Assembly (NCBI GenBank): GCA_017404665.1
Contig: JAFRBX010000043.1
Span: 34,126 to 98,125, forward strand
DNA length: 64,000 bases
From: Ruminococcus sp.
Lineage (GTDB): Bacteria; Bacillota; Clostridia; Oscillospirales; Acutalibacteraceae
Direction of reading: 5' to 3'
Below, piece after piece: positions 26,516-36,111 of the stretch. Within the stretch, counting starts at the first letter, position 1. The number at the start of each line of letters is the position of its first letter. The notes under the pieces were generated by a model. It searched no databases, was not told where the DNA came from, and saw only the letters and a list, made by a program, of their open reading frames with translations. Position numbers and translations under genes: made by a program.

Positions 26516-29500
26516 ATGAACATAAGATCCATGAGGAAATATTTCAGAAATTTAGTCTCGCTGTTACTGATCGCTTCGGTGATGGCAGGTTTGTCTGCGC
26601 CGTTTGATCTGACGGTATTTGCGCAGGAGGAAGCGGCAACAGGCAGCGATATCTACGCCATGATCTATAAAATCGATCCCAACAAAAATAATACCCGTAA
26701 TCTCGAGCTTGTTTTTCAGAGAGGAGACGCCGTAGATCCCGACAGAGTGCTGGTCAAAAAATGTGAAAACTTTGCCGATTCTGACGGCAGCACCAACCCG
26801 CCGTGGTACGACGGCTACGCGAGCAACAGAAATATCGTAGCGGTTGACGTCAAGGACAGGATCGCGCCGACAAATATGGCGAGATGGTTCACGCTCTTCA
26901 CCTACATGACCGATGAGAATTTTAAGAATATCGATAAAATCGATACGTCCAACTGCACTTCTTTCAGGGGGATGTTCAACTATGCCTGTTATCTGGAGCA
27001 TCTGGATCTTACCTGCTGGGACGTCAGTAATGTCACCACGGTTTTGCAGATGTTCACGCATCTGGATGACAGGGGCGCGAACTACGGACTCAAATCGCTG
27101 AATGTTTCCAACTGGGTGCTGCCCAAGTGCACTGATTTCAGCCAGTTTATCATGGGCTCCAGAATCGAGAATCTTGATCTCTCCTCTTTCAACTGCAGCA
27201 ACGTCAACAATATGGCGAATATGCTCAGCAGCAATACGCAGCTGAAAACAGTCAAGTTAGGTAATATCAACGGCGGCACGCGGGAATCAAACCTCGGCTA
27301 TATCTTTACGAATGATATTAATCTCGAGTCGGTGTATTCTTCGGGAGAGCCCATCCCGGGCCACGCTGACCTGAGTTCGATTTCGAATACGACGGTTTTT
27401 TCGTTTGCACACCTTTTTGAAAACTGCGCCAAAATAGAATCCATCGATTTCGGCGATAATCTGATGTCAAAGCCCGGAACCCGCGACTACGCGTATGACG
27501 GCGCCTTTGCGGGCTGCGAATCCCTGAAAAAGGTCGATCTCAAATGCTGTCCGGGAGGACTCAGAGCACAGGTTTCGATCTTCAAGGGATGCAGTAATTT
27601 AGAGGAGATCAATTTCTCGACGCTGGAAAACAAGAAGCCCGACAAAGGGTATGAGTCGAATTTCAATATCAAGAATGTTCCGATCAATATCTACGAGGAC
27701 TGCAGCGAGCTCAAAGAGGTTACCTTTAATGAAAAGTACCCTAAGAGCGACAAAGCCGGTAACAGCGTCCCGCCGAAATCAACCTGGGCTAGGATCAAAA
27801 ACGCCGACGGCAGCAAGTTCACGGGCAAGGAGGTCCTCCCGGCTTCACAGCTGTTCTTGAATTTCCAACAATCCTACGCCGGAACATGGGTCGCCGTGGA
27901 TAAAATCGTTCTTGACGCGAACGGCGGAAAGCCGCAGTTCCAGTCGATAGACGGCGCAAAAGGCATGGAGGCGGTATACGACGATTCGGCGACCGCCTCC
28001 AGAACAGGCTACGCTTTTGACGGCTGGTGGTCAGATAAGACAGGCGGTTCCAAACTGGAGAACGGTGCAGAGCTGGAATCATGGACCTACTATGCCCATT
28101 GGATAGAGAATCAGTACAGCCTCGTCCTGCATGGAAACGGCGGCAAGGTCCCCGACGGTTTGCAGATAGACGGCGCGGTGATCTCCGAGGACAGAGAGTC
28201 GATCACCTTCAGCAATATCAATTACACGCAGTTTGTCGATCTGAGCTCAAGGATGTTTGAGAACGAAGACGGGTCTGTTCTCGCAAGCTGGAACATCCGT
28301 AAAAACGGCACAAGTACCCAGTTTGCCGCCAACGACGCCGTAAACAAGCTCGCGATCAATCAGGGAGATACCGCCGATCTCTACGCGCAATGGCACACAC
28401 CCTCCGCCGTGATCACCTTTGACTCGCAGGGCGGAAGCGCGGTGGAGAAGAGAGATTATGAGATAGGCGACAGATACGGCACCCTCAGCACCCCGGTGAA
28501 GGATCGCGACGCCGAATCTCCCGCGGGCTACACCTTTGTCGGCTGGTTCACACAGCCGGACGGAAAAGGCTATGAGATCGTTGATAAAGCAGACGAGGAG
28601 CTGGACAATACAATAGAGCAGAACAAGGTGACCGAAACGCGGACGCTCTACGCTTACTGGATGTCCAGCTGCGCTGTGACCTTCGGCGCGAACGGCGGCA
28701 CGATCGACGGCGAGAGCGAATCCGGCAAGGTCGTGATGTACAACCAAAAGGTTGGCAAGCTGCCTGTTCCCGAAAAAGGCTCCGCCGCATTTGACGGCTG
28801 GTACGGCGACGAGGGCAGGATCTCCTCCGATACGGTGATCACCGATAAGAGTATCACGTTTACCGCCCGCTGGGGCTATCAGCCTGTATTTGAGACGGAC
28901 GGCGGTTCCTTTGCGCCCGGTACGGTTCTCGACTATGAGCTGATAGACGATCCGGATTATTCGATAGAAGCCCTTCCCGAGGTTGATAAGTACCGCTGCG
29001 CGTTCCTCGGCTGGTATGCCGACGAGGATAACGACGGAGTGTTTGAGAGAAAGGTTACCGAACACAGCCGCGTTGATCTTTCGCAAAGCGCTGTTATCAA
29101 AGCAAAATGGAAAGAGGACGTCAAATACACGGTGACGCTGAACGCCGACGGAGGCGTCATTGCTGCCGGTGAGAGCGAATACAGCTTCTATAAGGACGAC
29201 GTGATCTCAGGCTTGCCCGTACCCGTCAAAACAGGGTACGAATTCGGCGGCTGGTACAGCGGCGATACCGAGATCATCGAAAATGTTACCGCTGTTACCT
29301 CCGATTTAACGCTGAAAGCCAAGTGGATCGAAAAGGACTGTACCGTCACCTTCAACCCCAACGGCGGCGCTTTGTATGACCCCTCTGACGCCGCGATCAA
29401 GGTTGTCGGCGGCAAGACGCTCCCCGCGATCCCCGGAGCGAACAAGAAGGAGGCGGACGGCTCCGTCCAGTATTTCTTCGGCGGCTGGTATCCCAACGCC

Positions 29501-32500
29501 GACGGAACCGGCGAAAGACTCGAACCCGATACGGTGATCGACGCGAACAGAACCTATTACGCAAAGTGGATCGATCCCAAAAACTATGTGCTGATCGACG
29601 ATAACGGCACGACCGATATGTCTAATCAGCTCTATATGTACTCGGTCACATGGGGAAGCCCCTCCGACGGCAACGTTACCAACGATACGGGCGACAACCT
29701 TTCGTTCCACCCTATCAGCAGCGGCAATATCTCCGCTTTGCTGAGAATACAGTTCTACAGCTATGATAACAACACCTCCACGGATATCACGCTTCCTCCC
29801 GGTTCGGTAAAGATCAAGATCCCGAAATATATATTCAAGGATAGGGAAGGAAACAATATCGGCACCGATAACCTTAGCGTCGGACTCCCTGACCATCCCG
29901 TCACCGATTCCGACAGAGTACACTTCTATTACGAAGAGGTCGAGGAAAACGGAGAAAAGTTCTACGTCATTACCAACAGCGTCGAGATGACGGGAAGGCA
30001 CGATGATTTCGAGATTTTCTATCAGGCGGACCCCAATAAGATCGCAGGCGGTTATATTGACGAAAACGGATATTACCGTTATATGGGCGACGATACCGAA
30101 GATACCTCTGACGACCGCAAGAATTACACCAATCAATTTGACGTCAAGATCAATGTTGATATTGACGGCGACGGCGATTACACAGGTGATAAGGAGCTTG
30201 ACTTTACCCAGGAGCTCACGCTTGACGTTCACACCAGGGTCAATACTGAGGTAAGAAAGATCCAGACCGACGTTTCCATGCGCTGGAACACCGAGTGGGG
30301 AGCGGAACCCGACGACTCCGCCGAGTATTATTTTGTCACGTGGAACCTTGTTTCCTATCATTCCTCAAGCACCCAGCCGTTCGCGATCAGCTGGAGCGAG
30401 GACACGGTGAGGGACGGCGCGATCGTTGTTCCCCCTTCGAACGAGCCGAACAAGTTCAGGAATAACGGCACCTATTTGACCACGGTTGTGACAAAGCACC
30501 TGAAGAATACCGTATACAAGACCGAGAACGGCTGGGCGAACGCGCACAACGAGGCGGAGCTCGAGGTAGAGTGGAAGTCCGGTTACAAGCAGCGATTCCG
30601 CGCCAGCGCCGATGCCTACGCTTATATCGAGGACGAGAGCGCAAGCGGCGGCGGTTCAACCACGTTTACAAAGCGTATCAACGGTTCTCCCGAAGTGAAC
30701 GATGAACATTATATCCAGGGCGGACAGGAGAAAACACTCGTTAACGAAGAGATCCCGCTCGTATATGTTATTTCTTACAAGGAAACCAAAAGGGACGTCG
30801 CCCCGACATGGAACGCGAGAACGGGCACATATACTACGCCCGAGCGCACGATGACGATCGAGGACGGCGCTGCAGGCGATCTGGTGCTTTCACAGTATTC
30901 CAAGAATCCTCTGCCGTATGAATCCGACTGGAACGCCTCCCGCGACACCAATCTCAATGAGAGCGACTATTATTTTGACAAGCTCGACATCAGCATCACC
31001 GAATTCGACGCGATCAAGATGAACGATATCTGGTCGAATCCCTTTGCACACGAAAATGTCAGCGATTACAGCGATTCGGGAATCACCGTCAGCATCAGAC
31101 GCGTCGGGAAAAATGAGATCGAAACGCTCAAGCCGCTGATCCACACCGCGGCGGCGACCGTCGATTTGCCCGATGATACAGTCTGGTTCAGGGTCAGCTA
31201 CAGCTCTGCGTTCTATACGACCGATATCAGTGTCAAGCCGACGGTTGTCCTCAAGCCTACCAACCATATCAAATCTATGGTGCAGGATCATATTGAGGCG
31301 GGCAAAGATACGATCATCAAGAACAGGTGCAGACTTTCCTTTAAAGAGGGAAACAGCCAAGCAGTCGTCACCGAAACAGGTCCGCAGGGGACAAGCGGCT
31401 GGTACAGCGCTTATGTGCTCAATATAGGCGAGAGCAAGCTCTACGCCTCGAAAAGCTGCTGTTCACAGGGCAATGTCATCCGTGATAACGATACCGCCTC
31501 CGAGAGCCTGCCTGCCGTGATCTCGGGCTGGGGCTATAATACGACGGGCAACAAAAAGCCGATGACCTCGGCGGCCTTTTACGATCTTCTTCCCGAGGGC
31601 TACACGGTCGACAGAAGCACCGTGTTTGTCAAGCCCCGATCGGAAAATACCGTGAGCGGAGGCGTTTCCGCGGATAATTATTACAGCGTCAAAAACGGAG
31701 GCGGACTCCTTGCTTCCGCCTACTATTCCGTCAGCTTTGAAGATAACTGGAACAACTGCGGCAGAACGCTGATGACGGTAGAGGTCAATATCCCCGACGG
31801 CACGATCGCGACAGGCGTGGATGTTTATTATATGATGAATACCAGCTACGCCAATGTGATCTCCAACGGCGCCACGCCGAACAACATCTTCGCCTATAAG
31901 GACACTACCCCCGGACAGAGCATACCGGTAGAAAGATCCAAGTCTATCAGCGAGATCGAGGCTAAATTCAGACCGAGTCTCGCGTTTGCCGACAGCAATC
32001 AGACTGCGTTCAACTCGGCTAATCTCAACGCGATTTCTCCGTCAAATATCAGTTCGGGTATTTCGTCGACCGTAAGGACCGAGGGCGCCGCTGTTTCCAA
32101 CCACCAGATCATCGGCAGAAACACCGATTACTCCTATTCGATTTCCTACACAAGCGACGCGAACTACGCGGGTGAGAATCTCGTTCTTTATGATTTGATC
32201 GAGAAACAGGTCGGCAAGGATATCTCCGAGTGGAGAGGAGAATTCAAGTCCATAGATGTCTCGGGTATCAAAACCGTCAAGAACAAAAATGATAACAGCT
32301 ACTGTGAGCCGGTGGTTTATTATTCTACCAAGGAGAGCTTCACCGAGGATGACCTGGATATCACCAAGGAGGACGTCTGGACTACCGCGATGCCCGCCAA
32401 GGAAAGTATCACTGCGGTTGCCGTAGACTGCCGAAAAAGCTCCGGCGGAAGCAACTTTGTTCTGGATGTGAAAAAGGGTCTGTCGTTTGATGTTAATATG

Positions 32501-32782
32501 CATTCGCCCTCCGACACGGACAATAACATCAAAGCCTATAACGAGGGATATGTGACGGGCAATCTGGTGAATGTATCTCTGCCGGTCGACAATGTGACGC
32601 AAACCAGCGTGACCATCCGCTTCACCGTTCCTCAGTTCGTGAAGGACGCTTTCCCGGCAAGCGGCACCGTCGATCAGCCTGAGAGCGTTGTAAAAAACAG
32701 CGTGCTCGAATATGTACTGCGCATCACCAATCCCGATGATGAGGTCCCGATGGAAAACGTCACGGTGGAGGATATCCTGTGA
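26516..32782 (+). CDS. Giant LRR (DUF285) and InlB-repeat surface protein, ended by in-frame TGA
   Basis: This 2088-residue exported protein has a signal peptide (about 1-38, ending VFAQE). BspA-like/DUF285 leucine-rich repeats follow (about 100-330: NCTSFRGMF, WDVSNVTTVLQMF), then about seven InlB B/Listeria-Bacteroides repeats (about 460-1020), each with GYxFxGW(Y/F) and ending YAKW or YAYW. A long beta-rich region (about 1020-2088) has LP.GY-type domains related to SpaA/DUF11 repeats. The frame halts at TGA 32780-32782 within VTVEDIL and continues in the same frame as the next feature (DKVKINNALTVQWNDDTPV), so the full gene would run to 34474. The LRR and InlB domains suggest attachment to host or dietary surfaces; this is inference. 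Confidence 0.82.
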   Translation: MNIRSMRKYFRNLVSLLLIASVMAGLSAPFDLTVFAQEEAATGSDIYAMIYKIDPNKNNTRNLELVFQRGDAVDPDRVLVKKCENFADSDGSTNPPWYDGYASNRNIVAVDVKDRIAPTNMARWFTLFTYMTDENFKNIDKIDTSNCTSFRGMFNYACYLEHLDLTCWDVSNVTTVLQMFTHLDDRGANYGLKSLNVSNWVLPKCTDFSQFIMGSRIENLDLSSFNCSNVNNMANMLSSNTQLKTVKLGNINGGTRESNLGYIFTNDINLESVYSSGEPIPGHADLSSISNTTVFSFAHLFENCAKIESIDFGDNLMSKPGTRDYAYDGAFAGCESLKKVDLKCCPGGLRAQVSIFKGCSNLEEINFSTLENKKPDKGYESNFNIKNVPINIYEDCSELKEVTFNEKYPKSDKAGNSVPPKSTWARIKNADGSKFTGKEVLPASQLFLNFQQSYAGTWVAVDKIVLDANGGKPQFQSIDGAKGMEAVYDDSATASRTGYAFDGWWSDKTGGSKLENGAELESWTYYAHWIENQYSLVLHGNGGKVPDGLQIDGAVISEDRESITFSNINYTQFVDLSSRMFENEDGSVLASWNIRKNGTSTQFAANDAVNKLAINQGDTADLYAQWHTPSAVITFDSQGGSAVEKRDYEIGDRYGTLSTPVKDRDAESPAGYTFVGWFTQPDGKGYEIVDKADEELDNTIEQNKVTETRTLYAYWMSSCAVTFGANGGTIDGESESGKVVMYNQKVGKLPVPEKGSAAFDGWYGDEGRISSDTVITDKSITFTARWGYQPVFETDGGSFAPGTVLDYELIDDPDYSIEALPEVDKYRCAFLGWYADEDNDGVFERKVTEHSRVDLSQSAVIKAKWKEDVKYTVTLNADGGVIAAGESEYSFYKDDVISGLPVPVKTGYEFGGWYSGDTEIIENVTAVTSDLTLKAKWIEKDCTVTFNPNGGALYDPSDAAIKVVGGKTLPAIPGANKKEADGSVQYFFGGWYPNADGTGERLEPDTVIDANRTYYAKWIDPKNYVLIDDNGTTDMSNQLYMYSVTWGSPSDGNVTNDTGDNLSFHPISSGNISALLRIQFYSYDNNTSTDITLPPGSVKIKIPKYIFKDREGNNIGTDNLSVGLPDHPVTDSDRVHFYYEEVEENGEKFYVITNSVEMTGRHDDFEIFYQADPNKIAGGYIDENGYYRYMGDDTEDTSDDRKNYTNQFDVKINVDIDGDGDYTGDKELDFTQELTLDVHTRVNTEVRKIQTDVSMRWNTEWGAEPDDSAEYYFVTWNLVSYHSSSTQPFAISWSEDTVRDGAIVVPPSNEPNKFRNNGTYLTTVVTKHLKNTVYKTENGWANAHNEAELEVEWKSGYKQRFRASADAYAYIEDESASGGGSTTFTKRINGSPEVNDEHYIQGGQEKTLVNEEIPLVYVISYKETKRDVAPTWNARTGTYTTPERTMTIEDGAAGDLVLSQYSKNPLPYESDWNASRDTNLNESDYYFDKLDISITEFDAIKMNDIWSNPFAHENVSDYSDSGITVSIRRVGKNEIETLKPLIHTAAATVDLPDDTVWFRVSYSSAFYTTDISVKPTVVLKPTNHIKSMVQDHIEAGKDTIIKNRCRLSFKEGNSQAVVTETGPQGTSGWYSAYVLNIGESKLYASKSCCSQGNVIRDNDTASESLPAVISGWGYNTTGNKKPMTSAAFYDLLPEGYTVDRSTVFVKPRSENTVSGGVSADNYYSVKNGGGLLASAYYSVSFEDNWNNCGRTLMTVEVNIPDGTIATGVDVYYMMNTSYANVISNGATPNNIFAYKDTTPGQSIPVERSKSISEIEAKFRPSLAFADSNQTAFNSANLNAISPSNISSGISSTVRTEGAAVSNHQIIGRNTDYSYSISYTSDANYAGENLVLYDLIEKQVGKDISEWRGEFKSIDVSGIKTVKNKNDNSYCEPVVYYSTKESFTEDDLDITKEDVWTTAMPAKESITAVAVDCRKSSGGSNFVLDVKKGLSFDVNMHSPSDTDNNIKAYNEGYVTGNLVNVSLPVDNVTQTSVTIRFTVPQFVKDAFPASGTVDQPESVVKNSVLEYVLRITNPDDEVPMENVTVEDIL

Positions 32783-32806
32783 GATAAGGTCAAGATCAAC
32801 AACGCT

Positions 32807-34474
32807 TTGACGGTACAGTGGAACGACGACACGCCCGTATCGATCGACAAGGCGGCGGGAATCACCTATGAAGTTGCCGCAGTCCAAGGCGGTACAAGAT
32901 TTACCGCTGTGATTGATTCGATCGCTTCCCGAAAAACGGTGGCTATCACAATCCCTGTCACCGTGATCGGAGAAACGGGTGATCCGATCACGAACACGGC
33001 GGATATTCTCTCCGTCAACGGCGTTGCGTATGATAAGCCTGTCGAGAGCAATCCGACCTACCATGAGATCAGCGATATCCAAGTCAAGGTCCTCAAGACC
33101 AACAGCAAGGGCGTTCCCCTCGAGGGCGCTGAGCTGCAGATTCTGGATAAGGATAAAAATATCGTTACGCTGACGGATGCCGAGGGCGAATCGATCACGA
33201 GCTTTATTTCAACAAAAGAGATCATTCGTTTTAACCTGAATCCGGGCAGCTACTATCTGCGTGAGCTCAACGGACCCGACGATTTTAAGAAGTTCGATAC
33301 GGACATCGGATTCAGGATCGATTCCGAGGGTATCATTTTTGTGGATGATCAGCCTGTCACCTATGTTGAAATGCGGGATGAGCCTGATTATAAGGTCATC
33401 TTCCATGAGAACAATCCGGAGCTCGACGATAAGAATGTTGTGTTCAGGACCTATGAGCCCAACGAGCTTGAGAAGGATAAGTCGATCAAGCATTTCTATG
33501 CCATTCCGGAGTGGGCAGGGGACGAGTATGTGTTCGCCGGCTGGTATTTCAACTCCACTTATACGGCGATGGATATTCCCGACGGCGTTACATTGTCTCC
33601 GTCTGATTTTGAGAATGATAAGTACCCCGTACCGAATCCGGACGGCGGGGACGACCCCGACTATCACTTGTATGCAAAGTGGATCCGGGTCGGTATCGTA
33701 TCAAAGGATGAAAAGGATACGAATATCATCGGCAGTTACCGGGGCTTTGGTTTAGCCGGCGTTCAGATTCGTCCGAAGTCGGTCAAGGTACTGGATCCCA
33801 AAACGGGAGAGTATCTGGATGCGTCGATGTATGACCCGAATATCCGTGACGACGGTATCCCGGGCGAGCAGTATAACGATGCTGTCATCAAGACCCTCGA
33901 GGGCATGCGCTTTGTCACTTCCATGAGCGAAAGACTGCTGCAGGAGGTCAACGATATCGGAAAAATCGATAACACTCCCGACGTCGGTAAGGCATTCGGC
34001 GTTGAGTACGGCTATGTGGTCGGCACAGAGGATAATATCAATACGTTTGTTGATCATTATGAGGTTGTCGATAAGTCGGCGTACACCCTGCAGTACAACG
34101 GCGATAATGTCAACGGCGTGGATACGACCGGCGCTGAGAGAACGGCGGAAACCGACTACCGTTATATCACCAATGTCAACTGTACCTCAAAGGAAGGCTA
34201 CGGCACAAAGAACAATAACAAGGGTGTTGTCAAGTGGGATCACAGAAATTATGATGATTACAGACTTTTCACTCTTGTTGTGACCTATGACACGGAGGAT
34301 TCTAAGGATAAGCTCGGAGATAAGGTCGACGCAAGAGCCTACATTCGTTACTATGACGCGAACGGTAAGCTGAGGGTGTTCTATAATACCTACAGAGCGG
34401 ACACTTATAACGGAGGCTGTATGTGCAGCTTTAACCAAATCAGCGCCATGGCTTTATCATCAAGGGCGGAATAA
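32807..34474 (+). pseudogene. C-terminal part of the LRR/InlB surface protein downstream of TGA
   Basis: This segment is in frame with the 26516 gene, separated only by one TGA and 24 more open bases; TTG 32807 has no ribosome-binding site. It encodes the end of a DUF11-like domain, a CnaB/SpaA-type prealbumin-fold domain (VLKTNSKGVPLEGAELQI...LNPGSYYLREL, about 90-165), an InlB-like repeat (YVFAGWYFNSTYTAMDIPDG), and the terminal domain shared with the 18402-22862 protein (AGVQIRP, GMRFVTSMS, YGYVVG, YRYITNVNCT, DYRLFTLVVTY, ARAYIRYYDANGKLRVFYN, ending YNGGCMCSF). Without readthrough this half is not made. It may carry the attachment function of the protein. Confidence 0.75.
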
Positions 34475-34524
34475 GCGCTGTAAAACTGCCCTCGTACGAT
34501 GGGTGACCTTAAATAGCAAGAAGG

Positions 34525-34559
34525 CACATAACCGAAATCGATAGCGGTTATGTGTCTTT
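34525..34559 (+). terminator. Rho-independent terminator
   Basis: CACATAACCG/CGGTTATGTG stem followed by TCTTTTT, downstream of the second giant surface gene. Confidence 0.88.
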
Positions 34560-34577
34560 TTGTGGTATATTATACTA

Positions 34578-34606
34578 TTGACAAAGTGTGCTGATAATAG
34601 TATTAT
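34578..34606 (+). promoter_or_regulatory. Consensus promoter that fixes the start of the ATPase gene
   Basis: TTGACA (34578-34583), exactly 17 nt, TATTAT (34601-34606). The expected transcript start (about 34613) excludes the ATG at 34588 as a translation start. Confidence 0.8.
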
Positions 34607-34653
34607 TTATATTGAAAAGTGTAGTTTTATACTTAAAAATACCATTGAAAAGT

Positions 34654-36018
34654 GTGATTGCTTTGCTGTTCAGAAAAATCGAAGCTTTTATCGAAAACCA
34701 ACTGCGCTCTGACTCCGATAAGATACTAGTGATCGACGGCGCTCGTCAGATCGGAAAAACCTATATCATCCGCCATGTCGGTACAAAGCTGTTCGAGAAC
34801 TATATCGAATTGAATTTTGTTGAAGACTATGAGGGAGACCGTCTGTTTGAGACTGTCCGTACGGTAGATGACTTCTATCTTCGTGTCAGCATGATCGCCG
34901 GTGAAAGAATGAAAGAGAAGGATAATACTCTGATCTTCCTCGATGAGATCCAGCAATATCCGCAGCTCCTGACGCTTTTAAAATTCCTGCGTGAGGATAA
35001 CCGTTTCACATATATTGCGAGCGGCTCCATGCTGGGCGTGTCGCTGAAAAAGACAACGTCCGTTCCGATCGGCAGCATTTTGCGTAAGCGAATGTATCCG
35101 CTGGATTTTGAAGAATTTCTGATCGCTAACGGTTTTAACGAGATGGCGGTCGGCGTCCTGCGCAAAAAGTATCTGGCAAACGAGAGCTTGGATGAATACA
35201 CACACAACCGTGTGCTTGATTTGTTCAAGAAATACCTGTTGGTAGGCGGCTTACCCGACGCTGTCAACAGCTATCTTGACAGCAAGAACATTGCTAATGT
35301 CCGTGCAATCCAGAGCGACATCCATGACTTTTATGCCGCCGACGCCGCAAAGTACGAATCCGAGAATCAGCGCAAGCTGAAGATTCAGCGCATTTACGAG
35401 ATGATTCCCTCCAATCTGGAGAATAAGAAAAAACGTGTGGTGTTCAAAGATATTGAGGATAAGAAGGGGAAGCGTTATACGGATTATCAGGATGAGTTTG
35501 AATATCTGATCTCTGCCGGTATTGCGCTGGATGTGAAGGCGATCTCCAATCCCGCATTTCCCCTGATCGAATCCGAGAATAAAAACTTGCTGAAGCTCTA
35601 CTTGAATGACGTTGGGCTGCTGACAAACATCCTGTACCGCCATAATATCCGAGCAGTGCTGGATCAGGAAAAGAGCATCAATCTCGGCACAGTATATGAA
35701 TCTGCTGTCGCGCAGGAGCTGAGAGCGCACGGTTTTGATCTCTGCTATTATGACAACCGCAAAAAGGGCGAGGTCGACTATATCGTTGAAGATTACGATA
35801 CGCTGTCGCTGCTCCCGATTGAGGTGAAATCCGGGAAGGATTATCAGATCCACAGCGCTTTGAACGCTTTAGTATCGAACGAAGAATACAATGTCCAAAA
35901 GGCGATCGTTTTTTCCAACACCAGAGAGATATCCGAAAAAGGAAAGATATATTATCTGCCGATTTACTATGTGATGTTTCTGGAACCGAACGCCGGAGCA
36001 GGATTGCTGTCAGACTGA
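34654..36018 (+). CDS. AAA (AAA_14)/DUF4143 family ATPase
   Basis: This is a ~454-residue cytosolic protein with an N-terminal P-loop ATPase (Walker A DGARQIGKTYI; Walker B LIFLDEIQQYPQ) and a C-terminal DUF4143 domain containing a PD-(D/E)xK-like core (GEVDYIVEDYD...LPIEVKSGKDY). These proteins are common in gut anaerobes and their targets are unknown; a nuclease-like or DNA-related role is proposed from the fold. I choose GTG 34654 (or TTG 34663, giving LLFRKIEAF) because the promoter lies over earlier candidates and homologues usually begin (M)xxRKIE. Only a weak ribosome-binding site (TTGAAAAG) is present. A paralogue lies at 38368-39681. Confidence 0.85.
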   Translation: MIALLFRKIEAFIENQLRSDSDKILVIDGARQIGKTYIIRHVGTKLFENYIELNFVEDYEGDRLFETVRTVDDFYLRVSMIAGERMKEKDNTLIFLDEIQQYPQLLTLLKFLREDNRFTYIASGSMLGVSLKKTTSVPIGSILRKRMYPLDFEEFLIANGFNEMAVGVLRKKYLANESLDEYTHNRVLDLFKKYLLVGGLPDAVNSYLDSKNIANVRAIQSDIHDFYAADAAKYESENQRKLKIQRIYEMIPSNLENKKKRVVFKDIEDKKGKRYTDYQDEFEYLISAGIALDVKAISNPAFPLIESENKNLLKLYLNDVGLLTNILYRHNIRAVLDQEKSINLGTVYESAVAQELRAHGFDLCYYDNRKKGEVDYIVEDYDTLSLLPIEVKSGKDYQIHSALNALVSNEEYNVQKAIVFSNTREISEKGKIYYLPIYYVMFLEPNAGAGLLSD

Positions 36019-36111
36019 ACAAAAGAAAGAAGAAATATGGTATACTGATTTCCGTATTTGCGATCATCGCCCGATTGCGAAAACTTTTTCAACGACAAAC
36101 TGAGGAGCATT

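Noticed and set aside
18306-32782. Reassignment of TGA to an amino acid in this genome
   Set aside because: TGA ends tex, cas10, cmr3 neighbours and many other genes, and TGG is common; only two in-frame TGAs occur, both in surface genes.
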